Source: CAZGTQ01 sp964528575 (lineage in GTDB: Bacteria; Planctomycetota; UBA1135; GCA-002686595). From it: DNA of 64,000 bases. The DNA is taken from contig CAZGTQ010000267.1 of assembly GCA_964528575.1 (NCBI GenBank), positions 1 to 64,000 of the forward strand, given 5' to 3'. This document shows positions 57,361-64,000 of this stretch, piece after piece (the stretch's first letter is position 1; each line of letters opens with the position of its first letter). A model generated the notes under the pieces. It did no database searches. It saw only the letters and a program-made list of their open reading frames with translations, and was not told the origin of the DNA. The translations under genes and the position numbers were made by a program.

Positions 57361-60357
57361 ATGGTCGACAACATCGGTCGCAAGCTCACGCTGATCTTCA
57401 CGCTGGTCGGCGTGTCGATCCTGCTGCTCGTCCTGCCCGAAGAACCGTTCCGCATGGGGCTGGACCTCAAGGGCGGGACGCGGCTCGTCTACAGCTTCGA
57501 CTTCAAGCAGGCGTACGACGACGAGGTCCTCGCTGCGGACGAGCCGCAGTACGAGGTGCTCCAGCAGCAGATCCAGATCATCCGCGAGCGCGTCGACCCG
57601 ACCGGCGTGCTCGACCCGGTGATCCGGGCCGAAGGCGACGACCGCGTCGTGATCGAGCTGCCGGGAACGGCGAGCACGCTCAACCGGCCGCGCGGCTCGC
57701 TCGCGGCGCCGATCGGCGCGTCCGCGGACAGTCTCACCATCCAGACCGACGAGATCAGCGCGTTCCCCGAAGCGGACGGCATCGTGTCCGTCGGCCTGGA
57801 GACGATCGCGTACCGCGAGCGCGAGGGCGACGTGCTGACGGGGCTGACGCGCGGCCTGCACGGAGCGCCGGCCGACCACGAGGCGGGCGAGGAGCTCGTG
57901 CTGGTCAGCGGCGACCCCATCCAGAACCGGATCGAGAGCCTGGGCGACCTGTCGTTCATGATCCTGGCGCTGGACGGCGACCTGGCGGACACGGACATGA
58001 CGACCGAGCGCACGCGCATGGGCGAGTGGCTCGACGCCAACCCCGGCCGGCGGCTCGTCGACTACAACCAGGTGGCGCACGCGACGGGCGGGCCGCACCC
58101 GCAACTGAGCTGGTACCCGCTGCGGGTCCCCGAGGGCGATGTCGACACGGGCGAGCGCAACCGCGCCGTCGCCGTGCTGAACCAGCAGAGGCAAGAGTGG
58201 ACGTTCCGCGGCGACGCGCTCGGCCGCGTCTACTACACGTTCGACGAGCTCGGGTACCCCGCGGTCGGCTTCGAGATGAAGCCGCAGCGGCGCGCCAACT
58301 TCAGCGACTTCACCGGCGCGAACGTCGGTCGCAACCTCGCGATCGTCCTCAACGACGTCGTCTACTCGTCGCCGAACCTCGAGCAGCGGCTGTCGGGCTC
58401 GAGCATCATCCGCGGCCGTTTCACCGACGAGGAGGTGCGCGACCTCGTCACGGTGCTGCGCACGGGCTCGCTGCGGCTGCGCCCGACGCTCGAGCAGCGC
58501 GAGAGCGTCGGCCCCACGCTCGGCGCGGACTACGTGCGGCGCGGCCTCTTGAGCGGCGTGCTCGGCCTGCTCGCGGTGCTCGCGTTCATGATCGTCTACT
58601 ACCGCCGGCTGGGCATCTACTCGGCGATCTCGCTGTTCGCGACGATGCTCATGCTGATGGGCGGCATGGCGTTCCTGCAGGCGACGCTGACGCTGCCCGG
58701 CATCGCGGGCATCATCCTGACCGTCGGCATGGCGGTCGACGCGAACATCCTGATCTTCGACCGCTTGCGCGAAGAGACCGAGAAGGGCCGCAACATCAAG
58801 CAGGCGGCCAAGAACGGCTTCCAACACGCGACGAGCGCGATCCTCGACGCGAACATCACGTCGTTCCTGACGGCGTTCATCCTGTACCAGATGGGCACCG
58901 GCCCCGTGCGCGGTTTCGCCGTCACGCTCATGGTCGGCATCGTCGTGTCGGTGTTCTCGGCGCTCGTCATCACGCGGGTGCTCGTGCACTACGCCCTCGA
59001 GAAGGGCGTGCGCGCGTTCCCGATGGGCGCGTGGCTGGCGCGGGCGAACTTCAAGTTCCTCGACAAGTGGCGCGTCGCGTGCGCCGCGTCCGCGCTCTTC
59101 ATCGTCGCGGGGCTGTTCCTGTTCGCGTCGCTCCCCGACACGCGCAAGCTCGGCATCGACTTCCTCGGCGGCGACACGACGCGCATCAACACCGAGCAGC
59201 CGCAGACGACCGACGAGATCCGCCTTCTCGTCGGGAACCTCGAGACGCAGGGCGTGCGTCGTTCGCTCGAGGTGAAGCCGGTGCTCGACTCCGGCGTCGG
59301 CGACGGGCGCTACACCGAGTTCCGGATCACGTACAAGAAGGGGTCGGAGCCCGCCCCGGCGCCGGGCGCCTCCGGGGACGAGGCGGCGGTCGTCGACAAG
59401 GAGTTCCGCAACCTGCTCGAGGAGGCGCTGTCCCCCGTGCTCGCCAAGGGGCCGGTCGCGCTCGCCGAGAACGGGATCACGACGACCGAGGGCGTCACGA
59501 CCGCGACGTTCGATCTGTACTTCCTGGAAGGGCACCCCGAGGTCGACGTCGTCGAGCGGCTCGGCGTCGCCGGGATCCGCGAGCCCCAAGTCGAGCCCGG
59601 GCCGGTTGCCGAGAGCTACCGCGTGACGGGCAAGCTGCCGGCGGCGATGACGCCGCTCGCGCTCAACGACAGCGTCGTGCAGTCGTTCCAGGGCGCGACC
59701 GACTCGAACCAGGTCGCGTACACGCTCAAGGAGCCGATCCCCGAGACGACGGTCGTCGGCGAGCAGGTCGTCGGCGAGCTGCGCGACAGCGCGATCCTCG
59801 CGATCCTCGTCAGCCTCTTCGTCGTCGTGATGTACATCCGCGTCCGGTTCGCCGAGTACAGCTACGGCTTCGCGGCGGTCACTGCCATCTTGCACGACGT
59901 GCTCGTGACGATCGGCGTGCTGGCGATCCTGATGCAGACGACGGACCTCGCCGTCGAGATCAGCCTGCCGATGATCGCGGCGTTCCTGACGATCATCGGC
60001 TACTCGCTGAACGACACGATCGTCATCTTCGACCGCGTGCGGGAGAACCTGCCGCGCTCGGCCGGCACGATGTCCGAGATCATCGACACGTCGATCAACC
60101 AGACGCTGTCGCGGACGATCATGACGTCGACGACGACGTTGATCGCGGTCGCGCTCCTGTTCGCGTTCAACGTCGGGACGGGGAACGTGCTCGAGGGCTT
60201 CTCCCTCGCGATGATCTGCGGCATCCTCGTCGGCACGTACTCGACGATCTTCATCGCCAGCCCGCTGCTCGCGGCGCTCGAGTCGCGCCGCCGCCGCCGC
60301 GCGGGCGCTCCCGACGCGCTCAGCGTTCCGGCGCCGAGCAAGTCGACGACGGTCTGA
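57361..60357 (+). CDS. secDF: fused protein translocase subunit SecDF
   Basis: Proton-driven accessory of SecYEG that pulls exported proteins across the membrane. SecD and SecF are one 998-aa chain. SecD: TM1, GLDLKGGTRLVYSF (about 27-40), P1 domain, five TM helices with the GIILTVGMAVDANILIFDR motif. Linker near residue 545-580. SecF: TM1, LGIDFLGGDT, and terminal TM helices with GYSLNDTIVIFDRVREN. A C-terminal basic tail follows. 64 nt after rplS; in the same unit as trmD. Confidence 0.96.
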   Translation: MVDNIGRKLTLIFTLVGVSILLLVLPEEPFRMGLDLKGGTRLVYSFDFKQAYDDEVLAADEPQYEVLQQQIQIIRERVDPTGVLDPVIRAEGDDRVVIELPGTASTLNRPRGSLAAPIGASADSLTIQTDEISAFPEADGIVSVGLETIAYREREGDVLTGLTRGLHGAPADHEAGEELVLVSGDPIQNRIESLGDLSFMILALDGDLADTDMTTERTRMGEWLDANPGRRLVDYNQVAHATGGPHPQLSWYPLRVPEGDVDTGERNRAVAVLNQQRQEWTFRGDALGRVYYTFDELGYPAVGFEMKPQRRANFSDFTGANVGRNLAIVLNDVVYSSPNLEQRLSGSSIIRGRFTDEEVRDLVTVLRTGSLRLRPTLEQRESVGPTLGADYVRRGLLSGVLGLLAVLAFMIVYYRRLGIYSAISLFATMLMLMGGMAFLQATLTLPGIAGIILTVGMAVDANILIFDRLREETEKGRNIKQAAKNGFQHATSAILDANITSFLTAFILYQMGTGPVRGFAVTLMVGIVVSVFSALVITRVLVHYALEKGVRAFPMGAWLARANFKFLDKWRVACAASALFIVAGLFLFASLPDTRKLGIDFLGGDTTRINTEQPQTTDEIRLLVGNLETQGVRRSLEVKPVLDSGVGDGRYTEFRITYKKGSEPAPAPGASGDEAAVVDKEFRNLLEEALSPVLAKGPVALAENGITTTEGVTTATFDLYFLEGHPEVDVVERLGVAGIREPQVEPGPVAESYRVTGKLPAAMTPLALNDSVVQSFQGATDSNQVAYTLKEPIPETTVVGEQVVGELRDSAILAILVSLFVVVMYIRVRFAEYSYGFAAVTAILHDVLVTIGVLAILMQTTDLAVEISLPMIAAFLTIIGYSLNDTIVIFDRVRENLPRSAGTMSEIIDTSINQTLSRTIMTSTTTLIAVALLFAFNVGTGNVLEGFSLAMICGILVGTYSTIFIASPLLAALESRRRRRAGAPDALSVPAPSKSTTV

Positions 60358-60370
60358 CGCCTGTCGATCC

Positions 60371-60416
60371 GCCGATCGCGATCCGCTAGCCTGAGCGCGT
60401 GCGGATCGCGATCGGC
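60371..60416. repeat. 16-bp perfect inverted repeat spanning the LysM-gene start
   Basis: GCCGATCGCGATCCGC (60371-60386) and its exact complement (60401-60416). The 14-nt loop holds a TAGCCT hexamer and the first two bases of the GTG start codon (60399-60401). The right arm is coding sequence for the first residues. It could end secDF transcription, occlude the start codon, or be an operator. Confidence 0.85.
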
Positions 60417-60902
60417 ATCGGCGCGCTGTTCGCCCTGTTCGGGCTCGCGGCGCTGTGGCAGCACTGGATCGAGGGCCAGCTCGCCCGCGAGCAGGCGCTC
60501 GCCGTCGCCGCGGCCGGGCGGGTCGCCGCCGTCGACGACCCCGATCCTTGGTCGACCGTGCTCGTCGGCCGCGCATCGGGCGCAGACCCGCTGGAGCCTG
60601 CGGTCGAGCGCTCGGCTCGCCCCGCCGCGGCGCCCGCGGGCGTGGCCGTCCAGTCCGCGCCGGCCACGGCTCCGGCCCCCGCGACCCTCGGCTACCCCGC
60701 CGACTTCGTCCTGCGCGTCCAGGACGGCCAGCGCCTCTGGACGGTTTGCGAGGCGCACTACGGCCGCGCGACGCCCGCGCTCGTCGAGCTCGTCGCGCGC
60801 TACAACCGCCTCGCGAGCCCCGACCGCCTGCGCGTCGGCCAGACGCTGCACCTGCCGGCGCGCGAGAAGCTCGACGCGCTCGCGGCGCACGGCCGACGCT
60901 GA
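60399..60902 (+). CDS. membrane-anchored LysM-domain protein
   Basis: 167 aa, GTG start within an inverted repeat. Residues 3-20 form one transmembrane helix. A Pro/Ala-rich linker (about 70-95) leads to a C-terminal LysM-like domain (about 100-155): VQDGQRLWTVCEAHYGRATPALVELVARYNRL and LRVGQTLHLP, which binds peptidoglycan in this family. It is 41 nt after secDF and may tie it to the cell wall; function is not known. A TAGCCT hexamer 6 nt before the GTG could serve as its own -10. Confidence 0.8.
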   Translation: MRIAIGIGALFALFGLAALWQHWIEGQLAREQALAVAAAGRVAAVDDPDPWSTVLVGRASGADPLEPAVERSARPAAAPAGVAVQSAPATAPAPATLGYPADFVLRVQDGQRLWTVCEAHYGRATPALVELVARYNRLASPDRLRVGQTLHLPAREKLDALAAHGRR

Positions 60903-61061
60903 CGGGGAGCGCGAGGCGGTCGGCGAGAGCCAAGCCAGCGGCGTCGAGGAAGATCGAGCGCCGGCCGCAACCGCGGTCCCCGCGGCTCGGTCCACCGTGC
61001 ACCGTCTCCAGTTGGCGGGTGGGCGCCGCGGACGGCCTGGTCGCGCGCGCGTGAAGCCGCT

Positions 61062-61125
61062 CGCCTCCTGGCTGAGCCGCCTCCTGGCTGAGCCGCCTCC
61101 TGGCTGAGCCTCCTCCTGGCTGGGC
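61062..61125. repeat. 16-bp tandem repeat, 4 copies, ending at the hflX stop codon
   Basis: Units at 61062, 61078, 61094 and 61110, based on CGCCTCCTGGCTGAGC; the first three are identical. On the coding strand each unit holds CCAGGAGG. The fourth unit's last base is the last base of the hflX stop codon. The remaining 160 nt to the LysM gene show nothing else I recognise. Confidence 0.95.
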
Positions 61126-62456
61126 TAGGGCGTCGACGGCTGCCGCGGCTCGGCCGCCGGCTCGATGACGTCGAAGCGGACCCCCTCGACGACCTGGCGG
61201 CGCACGTTGCCGAAGGCGCCCTCGTCGAGGCGTACCCGCATGACCAGGCCGTTCGGCTCGACGCGCTGGTCGAGCACGATGCCGAGCCGCCGCAGCGCCG
61301 CCGGCGTGCGGCCGTCGGCGAACGGCATCGTCACGTCGACGACGACCGAACGGGCGTCCAGGCGCCGCGCGACGGCGGCGTCGAGGCGATCGACCCCCTC
61401 GCCGGTGTGCGCGGACACGTACACCGCCTCCTGCGAGCGCCCCTCGCGCAGGAGCACGAGCCCGATCGGGTCCTCGACGCGGTCGATCTTGTTGAAGACG
61501 AAGAGATCGGGCTCGAGCCCGGGAGCCAGCTCGGCGAGCACTCCGTCGACCGCCGCGACCTGCACCGCCGCGTCGGGGTGCGACGCGTCGACGACGTGGA
61601 TCAAGAGGTCGACCTCGAGCGCCTCCTCGAGCGTCGCGTGGAACGACGCGACGAGGTGGTGCGGGAGGCGCTGCAGGAAGCCGACGGTGTCTGAGAGCAG
61701 CACGAGGCGCCCGTCCTTCAGGCGCCACTGGCGCGTGCGCGTGTCCAACGTCGCGAACAGCATGTCGGCCGAGAGCTCGTGCGCGCCCGTGAGGCGGTTG
61801 AGCAGCGTCGACTTGCCCGCGTTCGTGTAGCCCACGAGCCCCGCGGTGAAATGCTCGCGCCGCGACCGCACCTGGCGCCGCTTGCGCGCCTCGATCTGTG
61901 TGAGCTCCGCCTTCAGGTCGCGGATGCGGTCGTCGAGCAGCCGGCGGTCGGACTCGAGCTGCTTCTCGCCCGGGCCGCGCGTGCCGATGCCGCCGACCTG
62001 GCGCTCGAGGTGCGTCCACATGCGCCGCAGCCGGGGCATCAGGTACTCGACCTGCGCGAGCTCGACCTGCAGGCGCGCCTGCCGCGTCTGCGCGCGACGG
62101 GCGAAGATGTCGAGGATCAGCTCGGAGCGGTCGACGACGCGCCGCCCCCACGCCTTCTCGAGGTTGCGTACCTGCGCCGGCGTCAGGTCGTTGTCGACGA
62201 GCACCGCGTCGGACGAGGTCTTCTCGACCTCGCGCTGGATCTCCTCGACCTTGCCGGCGCCGAACAGCGTCGCGGGCACGGGCCGCGGCCGCCGCTGCAC
62301 GATCCCCTCCCCCACGACCTCGGCACCCGCGGCGACCGCGAGACCGCGCGCCTCGTCGAGCGGCCCGCCATGCTCCTCGGCTTGCCCGGGGAACAGGACG
62401 CCGCAGACGACGACGCGCTCGCGCGGCGGAGCGTTGGGGCGGGGAGCGCGGCTCAT
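61125..62456 (-). CDS. hflX: GTPase HflX
   Basis: Ribosome-associated GTPase that splits stalled or hibernating ribosomes. 443 aa. The N-terminal nucleotide-binding domain has DNDLTPAQVRNLEKAW, and then the helical linker carries the glycine-rich GGIGTRGPGEKQLE. The G domain has G1 GYTNAGKST, G3 DTVGF and G4 NKID. The C-terminal HflX domain is complete. The ATG overlaps the nadB TGA (ATGA). The stop codon abuts a 16-bp tandem array. Confidence 0.95.
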   Translation of the reverse strand: MSRAPRPNAPPRERVVVCGVLFPGQAEEHGGPLDEARGLAVAAGAEVVGEGIVQRRPRPVPATLFGAGKVEEIQREVEKTSSDAVLVDNDLTPAQVRNLEKAWGRRVVDRSELILDIFARRAQTRQARLQVELAQVEYLMPRLRRMWTHLERQVGGIGTRGPGEKQLESDRRLLDDRIRDLKAELTQIEARKRRQVRSRREHFTAGLVGYTNAGKSTLLNRLTGAHELSADMLFATLDTRTRQWRLKDGRLVLLSDTVGFLQRLPHHLVASFHATLEEALEVDLLIHVVDASHPDAAVQVAAVDGVLAELAPGLEPDLFVFNKIDRVEDPIGLVLLREGRSQEAVYVSAHTGEGVDRLDAAVARRLDARSVVVDVTMPFADGRTPAALRRLGIVLDQRVEPNGLVMRVRLDEGAFGNVRRQVVEGVRFDVIEPAAEPRQPSTP

Positions 62457-64000
62457 CGCGCGCCGAGCGCCTCGAACGCAGCCGTGCGGTGATGCTCGAT
62501 CGCGACGATGCGCTGGCCCTCGATCACGGGGGCGAGGTCGGTGTGGGCGCGCCATTGCGCGCGCTCCTGGGGATGGTCGTTGCGCCAATGCACGCCGCGC
62601 GACTCCGCGCGCTGCAGGGCTCCGATCGTGGCGAGGCGCGCGACGGTCAGCATGTTGAGCAGCTCGAACGTGCGCGTCGTGCGCGGCGCGAGCTCCTGCA
62701 CCGCGCGCGTCCACAACTCGATCTTCGCGAGCGCGTCGCCGAGCAGCTTCGCGTCCCGCTCCACGCCCATCTGGTTCCACATCAGCGATTTCAACGAGTA
62801 GGTCACGTCTTCGATGTTCACACGCAGCGCCGCGGGCGATCGCTCCGGGCCGGGATGCCGGCGGTCGCGGTCGGGGCGGAAGTCGGCATCGCCCGCCGCC
62901 GCGGTCTCGGCTGCGTGCTCGCCGGCGCGCGTGCCGAGCACGAGCGCCTCGAGGAGCGAGTTCGAGCCCATGCGGTTCGCGCCGTGCAGCCCGGAGCTCG
63001 CGCATTCGCCGACCGCCCACAGGCCGGGCACGCTCGCGCGTCCGTCGATGTCGACGCGCAGGCCGCCGATCATGTAGTGCGCGCCGGGACGCACGGGCAC
63101 CGGGTCGTGCGCGATGTCGATGCCGAAGAAGCGGCAGATGCGACTGATGCCGGGGAAACGCACGTGCGGGTCGCCGTCGACGTCCGACAGGTCGAGATAG
63201 ACGCTCGTGTCGCGCGTCTCGACCATCCGACGGAAGACGGCGCGGCTGACGACGTCGCGCGGCGCGAGCTCGGCAGCGGGATGCCAGTCGGGCATGAAAC
63301 GCACGCCGTCGCGGTCGCGCAGGACGCCGCCCGCGCCGCGCACGATCTCGCTGATCAGGACGCGCGCCGCGCCGGCGATGTAGAGGCAGGTCGGGTGGAA
63401 CTGGAAGAACTCGAGGTCGCGGACGACCGCTCCCGCTCGCAATCCGAGCGCGATCCCGTCGCCCGTCGCGATGGCGGGGTTGGTCGTCTCGCGGTACACC
63501 TGCCCAGCGCCACCTGTCGCGAGCACGACCTGGCTCGCCACGAACGCGACGGTGTCGCCGCGCTCCGTCGTCGCCAGCGCTCCGCGCACGCCGCCGTCGG
63601 GCGCAGCGAGCAGATCGATCACGAATGTCTCGGGGAAGAGCGTGATCGACGGATGCGCGCGCAGCGACTCCGTGATCGCGCGCTGCAGCTCGAGCCCCGT
63701 GGCGTCGCCGTGCGCGTGCAGGATGCGCCGGTGCGCGTGACCGCCTTCGCGCGACAGGTCGAAGTCGCCGTCGGGGCCGCGGTCGAAGCGCGCGCCCCAG
63801 GCGCTCGTGCGCTCGATCGCTGCCGGGGCGCCCCGCACGACCGCCTCGACGACCGCCGGCTCGCACAGCCCGCACCCCACCCGGAGCGTGTCGGCGACGT
63901 GGGAGTCGAACGAGTCCTCGCGGCCGACGACCGCCGCGACCCCGCCCTGCGCGTACAGCGTGTTGCCCTCCTGCGGGTCGGACTTGGTCAGGAGCGCGAC
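62453..64000 (-). CDS. nadB: L-aspartate oxidase (N-terminus beyond the window)
   Basis: FAD enzyme that makes iminoaspartate for NAD synthesis. 515 C-terminal codons are visible. The first visible part matches NadB (VALLTKSDPQEGNTLYAQGG with AAV after it). GGAGQVYRETTNPAIATGDG, EFFQFHPTCLY and HYMIGGLRVD are signatures, and the C-terminal helical domain is complete. The N-terminal FAD-binding GxGxxG lies outside the window. It overlaps hflX by 4 nt, so the two form one unit. Confidence 0.95.
   Translation of the reverse strand, partial: VALLTKSDPQEGNTLYAQGGVAAVVGREDSFDSHVADTLRVGCGLCEPAVVEAVVRGAPAAIERTSAWGARFDRGPDGDFDLSREGGHAHRRILHAHGDATGLELQRAITESLRAHPSITLFPETFVIDLLAAPDGGVRGALATTERGDTVAFVASQVVLATGGAGQVYRETTNPAIATGDGIALGLRAGAVVRDLEFFQFHPTCLYIAGAARVLISEIVRGAGGVLRDRDGVRFMPDWHPAAELAPRDVVSRAVFRRMVETRDTSVYLDLSDVDGDPHVRFPGISRICRFFGIDIAHDPVPVRPGAHYMIGGLRVDIDGRASVPGLWAVGECASSGLHGANRMGSNSLLEALVLGTRAGEHAAETAAAGDADFRPDRDRRHPGPERSPAALRVNIEDVTYSLKSLMWNQMGVERDAKLLGDALAKIELWTRAVQELAPRTTRTFELLNMLTVARLATIGALQRAESRGVHWRNDHPQERAQWRAHTDLAPVIEGQRIVAIEHHRTAAFEALGAR

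Noticed and set aside
57088..62151. A frame of almost 1700 codons on the minus strand opposite secDF, rplS and the LysM gene, joining the hflX region
   Set aside because: It is antisense to well-supported genes, has no motif, and merges unrelated regions; a GC artefact.

Overview
This window comes from a very GC-rich (roughly 70%) Gram-negative-type bacterium. The most likely group is a high-GC member of the Planctomycetota. The clues are a secreted protein with a C-terminal dockerin-like calcium-binding module, an EF-G of the spdEFG2 type (the split seen in spirochaetes, planctomycetes and deltaproteobacteria), an Mla/MCE lipid-transport operon, and a Tsr3-like protein in the ribosomal operon. 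This assignment is inference; no rRNA gene is present.

Layout. At 1-2.6 kb (minus) lie tRNA-Arg(ACG), tadA, tRNA-Ser(CGA), tRNA-Ser(GGA), the SRP RNA gene (ffs) and the 5' part of dnaX. The tadA-ffs-dnaX order is also known from Bacillus. At 2.7-7.3 kb (plus) are an N-succinyl/N-acetylornithine carbamoyltransferase and dnaE. At 7.3-8.8 kb (minus) are two envelope or secreted proteins of unknown function. From 9.0 to 41.8 kb, all on the minus strand, is one long gene-expression block. In transcription order it reads tRNA-Thr(TGT)-Tyr-Gly-Thr(GGT), tuf, rpmG, secE, nusG, rplKAJL, rpoBC, rpsLG, a tsr3-like gene, an spdEFG2-type fusA, then rpsJ-rplCDWB-rpsS-rplV-rpsC-rplP-rpmC-rpsQ-rplNXE-rpsNH-rplFR-rpsE-rplO-secY-adk-infA-rpmJ-rpsMKD-rpoA-rplQ, closed by a 14-bp hairpin. 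rpmD and map are missing from their usual places.

From 41.9 to 64 kb are mixed housekeeping units: aroC and mutS2 (minus), a metB-type PLP enzyme (plus), an HU-like protein (minus), trpS-lipoprotein-TPR lipoprotein-dtd (minus), a WPF-repeat lipoprotein followed by mlaE-mlaF-mlaD (plus), ribE (minus), trmD-rplS-secDF-LysM protein (plus), and nadB-hflX (minus, nadB running off the window).

Two patterns run across the window. First, short tandem repeats (10-31 bp units, 2-5 copies) recur at gene ends. In rpsG, tuf and the HU gene the repeated unit carries the last codons and the stop codon of the gene; hflX, trpS, tRNA-Tyr and the tRNA-Ser pair have arrays that start at the gene boundary. Second, many lone or first genes have a TANNNT hexamer 6-9 nt before the start codon and no Shine-Dalgarno, which points to leaderless transcripts. 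Genes inside the ribosomal operon are instead tightly coupled by 1-4 nt overlaps.
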